Shown here: in pieces, positions 35,318 to 43,108 of the stretch
How the letters are laid out: each line of letters opens with the position of its first letter
Numbering within the stretch: position 1 is the stretch's first letter
The notes under the pieces: generated by a model
Databases searched by the model: none
The model's input: only the letters and a program-made list of their open reading frames with translations
What the model was told of the DNA's origin: nothing
Translations under genes and position numbers: made by a program
NCBI GenBank assembly: GCA_963777755.1
Contig: CAVZSC010000028.1
Span: forward strand, 71,016 to 135,015
DNA: 64,000 nucleotides
Origin: DATFWC01 sp963777755
Lineage (GTDB): Bacteria; Pseudomonadota; Alphaproteobacteria; Rhizobiales; Xanthobacteraceae
Direction of reading: 5' to 3'

Positions 35318-36193
35318 ATGCCGCGTGAGTTCGACCACCTGGTTCTGTGCGTTCACGACCTCGACGCCGCGCAGCGGCAGTTCCAGTCCTTGGGGTTCAC
35401 GGTGACGCCTCCACGCGATCATCCGTTCGGGACGCGCAACCGCCTGGTCCTGCTGGAGGACAATTTCCTCGAGCTGCTGACGGTCGCCGATGCCGGCGCG
35501 ATCCCGCCGGCGACACGAGGCCGCTTCAGCTTCGGGGCTCATAACCAGGCATTCCTTGCCCGGAACGAGGGCCTGTCTATGCTGGCGTTCAAGGGGAACG
35601 ATGCGCGTGCCGATGCGGACCAGTTCGCCGCGCAGGGCATCGACACCTACGAGCCGTTCGATTTTTCGCGCGCCGCCGTCTTGCCGGATGGCCGCCCGAC
35701 GCGCGTAGCATTTTCCCTGGCGTTCGCGACGGATGCTCGCCTGCCGGGGGTCGCGTTCTTCACCTGCCAGCACCATCAGCCGCGTGACCTATTGGGGCAG
35801 CCGGAGTATCGACGCCATGCCAACGGCGCCGGACGCATCGTCGAAGTGATCCTCTCGGCCCCCGATCCGACTGTGCATCGTCATTTCTTCGAGCCTCTGA
35901 CGGGAACGGACGCCATCGTGGCGCCCGGCGTGCTGTCGGTCGGGCCGCCGGACCATCGCCTCACCCTGCTGAATGGGGAACGGCTGGCGGATCGCTTCCC
36001 GGAATGCGCGCCGCCCGGAGGGGCGCCCCGCTTTGCGGCTTGTCGTATTGCGGTTGCGGATCTCGGCGCCCTGGAGCGGCAGTTTCAGGCCGACGGCGTC
36101 CCCCATCGGGCGCCCGACGGCGCCATTGTCGTTGCGCCGGCCGACGCGTTCGGCATGGCGATCGAGTTCGCCAGCCGCAGGGGAGAGGGGTAG
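35318..36193 (+). CDS. VOC-superfamily (glyoxalase-like) protein
   Basis: The 291-residue product has two vicinal-oxygen-chelate halves. The first begins FDHLVLCVHDLDAAQRQFQS and continues GFTVTPPRDHPFGTRNRLVL and FLELLTVAD. The second includes ILSAPDPTVHRHFFEPLTG. The layout matches the Glyoxalase_3-like family. His and Glu residues that could bind a metal are present, but the set was not confirmed. ATG 35318 (PREFDHLVL) has GGGAG upstream. The LysR gene is divergent 132 bp away and may regulate it. Confidence 0.8.
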   Translation: MPREFDHLVLCVHDLDAAQRQFQSLGFTVTPPRDHPFGTRNRLVLLEDNFLELLTVADAGAIPPATRGRFSFGAHNQAFLARNEGLSMLAFKGNDARADADQFAAQGIDTYEPFDFSRAAVLPDGRPTRVAFSLAFATDARLPGVAFFTCQHHQPRDLLGQPEYRRHANGAGRIVEVILSAPDPTVHRHFFEPLTGTDAIVAPGVLSVGPPDHRLTLLNGERLADRFPECAPPGGAPRFAACRIAVADLGALERQFQADGVPHRAPDGAIVVAPADAFGMAIEFASRRGEG

Positions 36194-36200
36194 CGGGCTT

Positions 36201-36287
36201 GCGAAGTATCCATCTGGTTACTTATAGTCCGCTTCGCTTCCGATCCTCATCCTTGCGAGGACGCCTTCTTGGCCGACGCCCGATCTC
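36201..36287. repeat. Duplicated divergent start region (copy 2)
   Basis: Matches 34441-34528. Here GTATCCATCTGGTTACTTAT carries a decayed start (ATA on the - strand) of a MetE-like gene. The right part (TTGGCCGACGCCCGATCTCA) includes the TTG start of the epimerase gene. Confidence 0.75.
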
Positions 36288-37309
36288 ACCTGCCCGAGCA
36301 GTTCCGCGACGTCGCCCATCTCGAGGAGGTGATGACGACGCCGTCGCCGCAGCTTGTCGCGGAATTCGCCGCGTTGCCCGGCGATCTGATCATCCTCGGC
36401 GTCGGCGGCAAGATCGGGCCGACCTTGGCGCGGCTCGCCAGGCGCGCAGCGCCGGAGAAGCGCGTCGTCGGCGTCGCCCGCTTCAGCGAGCCGGGACTGC
36501 GCGAAGGGCTCGCCGCCTGCGACATCGAATGCATCGCCGCCGATCTGCTCGATCGGGTGCAGGTCGAGGCGCTGCCCAAGCTCGCGAACGTGATCTTCAT
36601 GGCGGGCCGCAAGTTCGGCGCGTCGGGCAACGAGGATCTGACCTGGGCGATGAACGCCCACGTGCCGGCGCTGGTCGCCGAAGCCTTTGCCGGCTCGCGC
36701 ATCGTCGCCTATTCGACCGGCTGCGTATATCCGTACGTGAACATCCACCACGGCGGTGCGACCGAAGCGACGCCGGCCACGCCGCCGCCCGGCATCTATG
36801 CCAATTCCTGCGTCGCCCGCGAGGCGATGTTCCAGTATTTCTCGCGCACGCGCGGCACGCCGGGCCGCATCATCCGCCTCAACTATGCAATCGACATGCG
36901 CTACGGCGTGCTGCACGACGTGGCAGCCCGTGTCTACAAGGGCGAGGCGCTCAACCTCGCCATGGGCCACGTCAACGTGGTGTGGCAGGGCGATGCCAAT
37001 GCCATGGTGCTGCGCGCGTTTCGCCACTGCACCACGCCGACATCGCCGCTCAACGTCAGCGGGCCGGAGACGATCAGCGTGCGCTGGCTCGCCGAAGCGT
37101 TCGGCCGCCGCTTCGGCAAGGCGCCCTCGTTCACCGGCACCGAGGCTTCCGACGGCTGGCTCGTCAACACCGCCGAGGCGATGCGGCTGTTCGGCTATCC
37201 GGCCGTGCCGCTCGCCCGACTGATCGACTGGCAGGCCGACTGGATCGCGCGCGGCCTGCCGAGCCTCGGCAAGGATACGCATTTTGACACCCGCGACGGC
37301 AGCTTCTGA
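36269..37309 (+). CDS. NAD-dependent epimerase/dehydratase-like SDR
   Basis: The product is 346 residues. The Rossmann start LIILGVGGKIGPTLARLARR (about 40-60) is close to GxxGxxG. VIFMAGRKFGASGNEDLTWA and IVAYSTGCVYPYVN carry the Ser/Thr site, and the Tyr/Lys catalytic pair is uncertain because GIYANSCVAREAMFQYFSRT has the Tyr but no Lys in the YxxxK position. IIRLNYAIDMRYGVLHDVA and LNVSGPETISVRWLAEAF are typical extended-SDR text. TTG 36269 lies inside a duplicated promoter segment. It overlaps the next gene by 26 bp. Confidence 0.75.
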   Translation: MADARSHLPEQFRDVAHLEEVMTTPSPQLVAEFAALPGDLIILGVGGKIGPTLARLARRAAPEKRVVGVARFSEPGLREGLAACDIECIAADLLDRVQVEALPKLANVIFMAGRKFGASGNEDLTWAMNAHVPALVAEAFAGSRIVAYSTGCVYPYVNIHHGGATEATPATPPPGIYANSCVAREAMFQYFSRTRGTPGRIIRLNYAIDMRYGVLHDVAARVYKGEALNLAMGHVNVVWQGDANAMVLRAFRHCTTPTSPLNVSGPETISVRWLAEAFGRRFGKAPSFTGTEASDGWLVNTAEAMRLFGYPAVPLARLIDWQADWIARGLPSLGKDTHFDTRDGSF

Positions 37310-38171
37310 CCCGGCGCTCGCGCACGAGTCGCCGCTCGATCCGGCCGAGATCGGCGATGCCGCCGCGCTCGTCGCCGAGGCGGGCTGGAACCAGGTCGCC
37401 GCCGACTGGCGAATCTTTCTCGAGCTCGGCACAGTTCTGGCGGTGCGCAACGGCGCCGGACGGGTGATCGCCACGGCTGCGACGCTGCCCTATGGCGGCC
37501 GCTTCGCCTGGATCAGCATGGTGCTGGTCGCCGGCGCCTATCGGCGGCAGGGCCTGGCGCGGCGCCTGATGGATCGCTGCATCCGCGACCTCACCGCGGC
37601 CGGCCTCACGCCGGTGCTCGATGCGACGCCCGCCGGGCGCACCGTCTATCTCGGGCTCGGCTTTCAAGACAGCTGGGGATTCGAGCGGCTCACCCACGGC
37701 GGCGCGAAACACCGCACGAGCGAGTCGCCCCCCGAAGGGATTTGCATCCAGCCGATCGACGACGCGGTGTTTGCCGCGCTGCGCGCCTACGACGCGGCGG
37801 CGTTCGGCACCGACCGCGGAGGCGTGCTGGCGCGGCTGCGTGGGCGCGTGCCGGCGGCCGAGCTCGTCGCGCTGCGCGGGGCGAGCGTGTGCGGCGTCCT
37901 GCTTGGCCGCGACGGCCGCTCGTCGACTCAGCTTGGCCCGCTGGTGGCGGACGACGAAGCGATTGCCCGGGCGCTGCTGGCACGCAGCCTCGCGGCGCTC
38001 GACGGACCGCTCTACATCGATCTCGCCGATGCCAAGGCCGGCATCCGCGCGTGGCTCGCCGGGCTCGGCTTCGCGTCGCAGCGGCCGTTCACCCGCATGC
38101 TGCTCGGCCGCTCCGCCGGCTTCGACGATCCGGCGCGCACCTTCGCGGTGGCGGGGCCGGAATTGGGGTGA
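37284..38171 (+). CDS. GNAT-family N-acetyltransferase
   Basis: The product is 295 residues from TTG 37284. The acetyl-CoA loop VLVAGAYRRQGLARRLMDRC (about 78-97) is the R/QxxGxG/A signature, and GLTPVLDATPAGRTVYLGLG is the C-terminal GNAT motif. The second half (about 150-295) has another GNAT-like arrangement ending SLAALDGPLYIDLADAKAGI and RAWLAGLGFASQRPF, so this looks like a tandem GNAT. It overlaps the epimerase gene, suggesting a coupled pair. Confidence 0.8.
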   Translation: MTPATAASDPALAHESPLDPAEIGDAAALVAEAGWNQVAADWRIFLELGTVLAVRNGAGRVIATAATLPYGGRFAWISMVLVAGAYRRQGLARRLMDRCIRDLTAAGLTPVLDATPAGRTVYLGLGFQDSWGFERLTHGGAKHRTSESPPEGICIQPIDDAVFAALRAYDAAAFGTDRGGVLARLRGRVPAAELVALRGASVCGVLLGRDGRSSTQLGPLVADDEAIARALLARSLAALDGPLYIDLADAKAGIRAWLAGLGFASQRPFTRMLLGRSAGFDDPARTFAVAGPELG

Positions 38172-38204
38172 GCGCCCAGTTGAGGTGGGGCGGTGCGACT
38201 TGCT

Positions 38205-38330
38205 CCACCTCTCCCCGCTTGCGGGGAGAGGTCGGATCGCTCTAGCGATCCGGGTGAGGGGGCCTTCCGCGAGCAAGGACTCGAGGCAACGCCCCCTCAC
38301 CCCGACCCTCACCCCGCAAGCGGGGAGAGG
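38205..38330. repeat. Palindromic repeat (CTCCCCGCTTGCGGGGAGAG family)
   Basis: Two hairpins occur: CTCCCCGCTTGCGGGGAG, and a larger pairing of the CGGGTGAGGGGG and CCCCCTCACCCCGA segments. This matches a very common alphaproteobacterial intergenic repeat. It lies between converging genes. Confidence 0.8.
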
Positions 38331-38363
38331 GAGCGCGCATCAGCCAGCGGCAAGCGCCTCGCG

Positions 38364-39371
38364 TCAATACAGCTTCGGCGGATTGATCGGCGGCATCTTG
38401 ATCGCCTGGTCGAGGAACTCGTTGGTGTAGGCCGTCTTGATGTCGTACGGCTTTTCCATCTTGAGATACTCGTCGACCAGCCGGTAGTCCTCCGCCATGC
38501 GCTTGTCGTCGTGCCAGCCGAGCGCGACGGTGCGCGCCGTCTCGTCGTTCATCAGCATGGTGACGAGATGCCAGTTGTCCAGCTCGTTCTTGAACAGGAG
38601 CGCGCCGTTGGCCTCGACCAGCGCCTCGACGCACGGCTCCGGCTTCCTGGTGCATTCGGCGAACGCCTTCTGGGTGATCTTCACGAATTTGTCGGCCTTG
38701 TCGCGGTTGGCTTTGAGCCAGGGGCCGTTGGCGATGATCGAGTTGCCGTACGGATTCACGCCGGCATCCTTCCACGCCAGGAATCCCATGTCGGGCCCGA
38801 GCTCGCGCGCGAACACGTGGTGCAGGTTGAAGAACGAGGTCGTCGCGTCGACCGTCTTCGCCTTGAGCGCGCCCAGCTTGGCGTTGGCGTCGATGTTCAC
38901 CCAGGTCACCGAATTCGGATCGATGCCCACCTTCCTCGCCAGCGCCGGCCACATTGTGCGGGCGCCGTCGCCTGCCGGGTTGCCGATCTTCTTGCCGGCG
39001 AGATCGCGCACGTCGCGGATGCCCGAGCTCTTGAGCCAGTACAGCCCCTGCGGCGAGTTGGCGTAGACGTTCATCACGCCGACCAGATCGATGCCCTTGC
39101 CGCGAAACAGCAGCACGCCGGCCATGTCGGACAGTCCGAGCTGCGAGGCACCGGCGCCGACCTTCTGCGCCGAGGCGGCTGAGCCGCGGCCGGTCTCGAA
39201 GTCGATGTCGATCCCGGCCTGTTTGTACCAGCCCATCTTCTGCGCGTAGAAATACGGCGCATGATCGCCGCCGGCGACCCAGTTGAGCGTGAAGGTCAGC
39301 TTCTGCGCCGCGGCGGGCGAGGTGGCGAGCGCGGCCGCTGCGAGGGCCAAGAGGGCGGACGGGATCTTCAT
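38364..39371 (-). CDS. ABC substrate-binding protein (NMT1/THI5-like)
   Basis: The 335-residue product has a Sec signal (ALLALAAAALATSPAAAQ). NMT1 markers are LTFTLNWVAGGDHAPYFYAQ and GWYKQAGIDIDFETGRGSA, SDMAGVLLFRGKGIDLVGVM and DLAGKKIGNPAGDG. It probably feeds the permease/ATPase at 41450-42985, which has no receptor of its own on that strand. ATG 39371 opens at the signal peptide. It is divergent from the TetR gene, with a palindromic operator in the gap. Confidence 0.88.
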   Translation of the reverse strand: MKIPSALLALAAAALATSPAAAQKLTFTLNWVAGGDHAPYFYAQKMGWYKQAGIDIDFETGRGSAASAQKVGAGASQLGLSDMAGVLLFRGKGIDLVGVMNVYANSPQGLYWLKSSGIRDVRDLAGKKIGNPAGDGARTMWPALARKVGIDPNSVTWVNIDANAKLGALKAKTVDATTSFFNLHHVFARELGPDMGFLAWKDAGVNPYGNSIIANGPWLKANRDKADKFVKITQKAFAECTRKPEPCVEALVEANGALLFKNELDNWHLVTMLMNDETARTVALGWHDDKRMAEDYRLVDEYLKMEKPYDIKTAYTNEFLDQAIKMPPINPPKLY

Positions 39372-39430
39372 GAGCGGCTCCCTGACTGGTGGCGGCGGCG
39401 TCGATCTGCTCGACGCGCCGCGCGGCTTCG

Positions 39431-39450
39431 TGGTAACCACATGGTTACCA
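39431..39450. promoter_or_regulatory. Palindromic operator, probable TetR-family site
   Basis: TGGTAACCACATGGTTACCA has two perfect 8-bp arms around a 4-base centre. It lies 10 bases before the TetR start and about 60 bases before the substrate-binding protein start, where a TetR repressor would control both divergent genes. Confidence 0.75.
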
Positions 39451-39460
39451 GGACGATAGC

Positions 39461-40099
39461 ATGGCCCGGCCGACCCGCCAAGCAAACCGGCGCGATCCCG
39501 AGCGCACGCGCAGCGCGATCCTCGCGGCGGCGCAGGCGGAGTTCGCCGCCAACGGCTTGTCGGGTGCTCGCGTCGACGCGATCGCCCGTCGCGCCCGCGC
39601 CAACAAGCGCATGATCTATCATTACTTCGGCAACAAGGCCGGGCTCTATCTCGCCGCGCTCGAGCGCGTCTATGAACAGCTGCGCGGCACCGAGCGCACC
39701 CTCGACCTGGCGCACCTCGAGCCGGCTGCCGCGATCCGGCGGCTGATCGAGTTCACCTTCGACTATTCGCACCAGCACCCGGAGATGATCAGCCTGATCA
39801 ACAACGAAAACCTGTTCCGCGCGAGCCACCTGCGCCGCTCGCGCAAGGTGCGCGAGCTGCACAGCCCGTTCGTGCAGCTGATCGACGGCATCCTGCGGCG
39901 CGGCGTGAAGGCGGGCGCGTTCCGCGCCGGGCTCGATCCGGTGGAGCTCTATATCACCATCGCGTCCCTCAGCTATTTCTACCTGTCGAACAACTGGACC
40001 CTGTCGGTGATCTTCGGCCGCGACCTCGCCGCCGCCGGCGCGCTGCGGCGGCGCAAACGGCACAACGTCGACATGATCCTGCACGCGATCCGGGCGTGA
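39461..40099 (+). CDS. TetR-family transcriptional regulator
   Basis: The product is 212 residues. The HTH begins RSAILAAAQAEFAANGLSGA and continues VDAIARRARANKRMIYHYFG, ending NKAGLYLAALERVY, which is the TetR_N signature. The C-terminal half (HPEMISLINNENLFRASHLR; SPFVQLIDGILRRGVKAGAF) is RutR/NicS-like. It probably represses its own gene and the ABC uptake gene through the palindrome at 39431-39450. The ligand is likely the transported compound or a breakdown product. Confidence 0.92.
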   Translation: MARPTRQANRRDPERTRSAILAAAQAEFAANGLSGARVDAIARRARANKRMIYHYFGNKAGLYLAALERVYEQLRGTERTLDLAHLEPAAAIRRLIEFTFDYSHQHPEMISLINNENLFRASHLRRSRKVRELHSPFVQLIDGILRRGVKAGAFRAGLDPVELYITIASLSYFYLSNNWTLSVIFGRDLAAAGALRRRKRHNVDMILHAIRA

Positions 40100-40113
40100 G
40101 GAGCCGCATGGTG

Positions 40114-40385
40114 AGCCCGCATTTCTCACACTCGATGCGGCCTGCGCCGGTTCAAGAAGCCGACAGGGCAGGAGCCGCGCGCAGCGCGATGTGGGGCGCA
40201 TCGGGCAAGCGCGGCGACGAACCCTGTCGGCTTCTTCAACCGGCCCTTCGGGTTGCGTTTCGGCGGGCATCTCCAGCGTCGGGCGGCTCAACCGTATGTC
40301 CGGATACGGCTTTCGCCGTCCGACGCCGTATCTGCCTCGCCGAAAGCGCAACGCAGGCCACATGGAGTGTGAGAAATGCGGGCTA
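40114..40385. mobile_element. MITE-like element with terminal inverted repeats (copy B)
   Basis: The ends AGCCCGCATTTCTCACACT and its reverse complement match copy A at 11797-11984. Copy B is longer (about 272 bp). It carries a nested hairpin in which CCGGTTCAAGAAGCCGACAG pairs with CTGTCGGCTTCTTCAACCGG. The right interior matches copy A. The start codon of the next gene lies in its right terminal repeat. Confidence 0.75.
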
Positions 40386-41440
40386 GGCATTGGAGCGAAT
40401 GGCCCGAGCCGGTAGCGGCGGCGCTCCGGCGCGGCGTCGTCATCCCGGCGCATCCGCTGGCGCTCGATGCCGGGCGCTCGCTCGATGCGCGGCGCCAGCG
40501 CGCGCTCACCCGCTATTACCTCGATGCCGGCGCCGGCGGGCTCGCGGTCGGCGTCCACACGACGCAATTCGCGATCCGTGAGGCCGGGCTCTATCGGCCG
40601 GTGCTGGAGCTCGCCATGGCGACGGCCAATGAATGGACCAGCACGCCGCCGATCATGATCGCCGGGCTTGTGGGCCGCACCGCGCAGGCGGTGCAGGAGG
40701 CGAAGCTCGCCGCGTCGCTCGGCTACCACGCGGGCCTGCTCTCGCTCGCCGCCATGAAGGGCGCGAGCGAGGACGAGCTGATCGCCCATGCGGATACGAT
40801 CGCGCGGGAAATTCCCCTGGTCGGCTTCTACCTGCAGCCGGCGGTCGGCGGGATCGCGCTGTCATCGTCGTTCTGGCGCCGTTTCGCGGGAATCGACAAC
40901 GTCGTCGCCATCAAGATCGCGCCGTTCAACCGCTACCGCACGCTCGACGTCGTGCGCGGCGTGGTCGCCGCCGGCGCGCAGGAGCGCGTCATGCTCTATA
41001 CCGGCAACGACGATCACATCGTCCTCGATCTCGTGACGCCGTTCACCGGGGCGGTCGATGGGACGCCGCACACCGTGCGGATCAGGGGCGGCCTGCTCGG
41101 CCACTGGAGCGTGTGGGTGCGGCGCGCCGTCGAGCTGCTCGTGCGCATCCACGCGGCGATCGAGGCTGGCACGGTCCCGCCCGACCTGCTCGCGCTCGAT
41201 GCCCAGGTCACCGATTGCAACGCGGCGATCTTCGACGTCGCCAACGATTTCCACGGCGTCATCGCCGGCTGCCACGAGATCCTGCGCCGCCAGGGCCTGC
41301 TCGAAGGGATCTGGTGCCTTGATCCGCACGAGACGCTCGGTCCCGGCCAGGCCGCGGAGATCGACCGCGTCTGCGCCAGCTATCCGCATCTGAACGACGA
41401 CGACTTCGTCCGGGCGAACCTCTCCCGGTGGCTCTCATGA
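40376..41440 (+). CDS. Dihydrodipicolinate synthase (DapA)-family lyase/aldolase
   Basis: The 354-residue product is a TIM barrel of the DHDPS superfamily. The Schiff-base Lys is in NVVAIKIAPFNRY (about 180). GGLAVGVHTTQFAIREAGLY stands where GTTGE is usual, and AAMKGASEDELIAHAD and VGFYLQPAVGGIALSSSFWR follow. It is longer than DapA (about 290). The substrate is probably a keto-acid/aldehyde pair linked to the adjacent transporter. The only available ATG (40376) lies in the terminal repeat of a MITE-like element, so the insertion may have replaced the original 5' end. Confidence 0.8.
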   Translation: MRARHWSEWPEPVAAALRRGVVIPAHPLALDAGRSLDARRQRALTRYYLDAGAGGLAVGVHTTQFAIREAGLYRPVLELAMATANEWTSTPPIMIAGLVGRTAQAVQEAKLAASLGYHAGLLSLAAMKGASEDELIAHADTIAREIPLVGFYLQPAVGGIALSSSFWRRFAGIDNVVAIKIAPFNRYRTLDVVRGVVAAGAQERVMLYTGNDDHIVLDLVTPFTGAVDGTPHTVRIRGGLLGHWSVWVRRAVELLVRIHAAIEAGTVPPDLLALDAQVTDCNAAIFDVANDFHGVIAGCHEILRRQGLLEGIWCLDPHETLGPGQAAEIDRVCASYPHLNDDDFVRANLSRWLS

Positions 41441-41449
41441 GGTGACGAC

Positions 41450-42217
41450 GTGGTTGGAAATAGCGAGCAGATCCAGCGTTACGGCCTTGCCGTGCTCAGC
41501 CACCTCCTGCTGATCGTGGCGTGGCACTATTTCGTCGTGCTCGGCGAGGTGCCCAAGTTCGTGATGCCCTCGCCCTACGACACGGTGCGTGCCCTGCTGG
41601 TGCCGAACTATCGCTGGGTCGAGAACATCCTGGTGACGGCGGCCGAGATCTTCGGCGGCTATCTCCTGGCGGTGGTCATCGGCATCGCCATCGCGCTCAT
41701 CTTCTCCTGGTCGCGCCTCCTGGAGATGGTGGCGATGCCGATCCTCGTCAGCCTCAACATGATCCCCAAGGTCGCGCTCGGCCCGCTGATCATCGTCTGG
41801 TTCAAGTACGGCATCGGCCCCAACATCATGATGGCGTTCGCCATCTGCTTCTTTCCCATCGTGCTGACCACGGCGCGCGGGCTGCGCGAGGTCGAGCCCG
41901 ACCTGCTCGACCTGGTGCGCACGCTCAAAGCCTCGCGCTGGCAGCTGTTCGTCAAGATCCAGCTGCCCGGCGCGCTGCCCTACATCTTCTCCGGCATGAA
42001 GGTGGCGGCGATCCTCGCGGTGGCCGGCGCGATCGTCGGCGAGTTCCTCGGCTCCGACCGCGGGCTCGGCTACCTGATGCTGCAGGTGCAGGTGACGCTC
42101 GACACCGCAGCCATGTTCATGGCGGTGATCCTGATCACCATCATCGGCGTGATCCTGTACGGCCTGGTGCTCGGCCTCGAGCGGGCGCTCGTCGTGCGCG
42201 ATGCGCGCATCCAGTAG
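41450..42217 (+). CDS. ABC transporter permease (SsuC/TauC type)
   Basis: The 255-residue product starts at GTG. About six hydrophobic helices are present: LLLIVAWHYFVVLGEVPKFV, FGGYLLAVVIGIAIALIFSW, VKIQLPGALPYIFSGMKVAA and TAAMFMAVILITIIGVILYG. The cytosolic EAA loop is LRTLKASRWQLFVKIQLPGA. It lies 9 bp after the DapA-like gene and 3 bp before the ATPase gene, so it is in an operon. It is the likely membrane part for the 38364 receptor. Confidence 0.92.
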   Translation: MVGNSEQIQRYGLAVLSHLLLIVAWHYFVVLGEVPKFVMPSPYDTVRALLVPNYRWVENILVTAAEIFGGYLLAVVIGIAIALIFSWSRLLEMVAMPILVSLNMIPKVALGPLIIVWFKYGIGPNIMMAFAICFFPIVLTTARGLREVEPDLLDLVRTLKASRWQLFVKIQLPGALPYIFSGMKVAAILAVAGAIVGEFLGSDRGLGYLMLQVQVTLDTAAMFMAVILITIIGVILYGLVLGLERALVVRDARIQ

Positions 42218-42220
42218 CCC

Positions 42221-42985
42221 ATGACGGAACCGTTCATCCATCTCGCCGGCGTGCGCAAGGTCTACCGCAGCCGCGGGCCTGAGTTCCTCGCCGTCTCCGA
42301 GGCGACGTTCGACGTCGAGGCGGGCGAGCTGGTCTCGCTGGTCGGCCCGTCCGGCTGCGGCAAGACCACCTTGCTTAAGGTGCTCGCCGGGCTGCATCCG
42401 CACGATGCCGGCACCTTGCGCATCGGCTCCACGGCGCAGCCGTTCGACCCCGCGCGCGACATCGGCATGGTGTTCCAGCAGCCGCTGCTGCTCAAGTGGC
42501 GCCGCATCCTCGACAACGTGCTGCTGCCCGCCGAGATCCTCGGCCTGCCGATGACCGGGAGCCGCGCCCGCGCCCGCGATCTTCTGGCGCTCGTCGGCCT
42601 CGCGGGCTTCGAGGACAAGTACCCCTACGAGCTCTCCGGCGGCATGCAGCAGCGCGCCGCAATCGCCCGGGCGCTGATCCACGATCCCAAGCTGATCCTG
42701 ATGGATGAGCCGTTCGGCGCGCTCGATGCGCTCACGCGCGAGAAGATGAACCTCGAGCTGCTGCGCATCTGGCGCGATGCGGGCAAGACCATCGTGTTCG
42801 TGACCCACGGGATCAGCGAGGCGGTGTTCCTCGGCACGCGCGTCATCGTGCTCACCGCCGGCCCGGCGCGCATGGCCGACAATTTCCGCGTCGAGCTGGC
42901 GCATCCGCGCACCCTCGACATGAAGACACACGAGGCGTTCGGCGAATACACCCGCCGCATCTATCGACTGTTGGGAATGGAGTAG
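42221..42985 (+). CDS. ABC transporter ATP-binding protein (SsuB/TauB type)
   Basis: The product is 254 residues. Walker A GPSGCGKTTLLKVLAGL (about 39-55), Q-loop MVFQQPLLLKWR, signature LSGGMQQRAAIARAL (about 138-152), Walker B LILMDEPFGALD and H-loop VFVTHGISEA are all intact. It pairs with the preceding permease. The substrate is not set by this subunit. Confidence 0.95.
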   Translation: MTEPFIHLAGVRKVYRSRGPEFLAVSEATFDVEAGELVSLVGPSGCGKTTLLKVLAGLHPHDAGTLRIGSTAQPFDPARDIGMVFQQPLLLKWRRILDNVLLPAEILGLPMTGSRARARDLLALVGLAGFEDKYPYELSGGMQQRAAIARALIHDPKLILMDEPFGALDALTREKMNLELLRIWRDAGKTIVFVTHGISEAVFLGTRVIVLTAGPARMADNFRVELAHPRTLDMKTHEAFGEYTRRIYRLLGME

Positions 42986-42991
42986 GAGGTT

Positions 42992-43095
42992 CGTAGGTGG
43001 GCAAAATCGCTTGCTCTTGATTTTCGCGTGGGCACGGCGCGCCGGCGATTTTGCCCACGCGGAAAGCCGAACGGCGCACCTTTGCCCACCCTACA
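42992..43095. repeat. Inverted repeat (CGTAGGTGGGCAAA / TTTGCCCACCCTACA)
   Basis: CGTAGGTGGGCAAAATCGC at the left pairs with GCGATTTTGCCCACGCGG and TTTGCCCACCCTACA to the right. This is a common rhizobial intergenic repeat pattern. It separates the ABC operon from the oxidoreductase gene. Confidence 0.7.
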
Positions 43096-43108
43096 GGCTG
43101 AACACGCG

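Noticed and set aside
41435..42931. A 498-residue leftward open frame across the ABC genes
   Set aside because: It is antisense to two genes with complete Walker and permease motifs, and its composition is rich in His/Asp/Arg as expected of a shadow.
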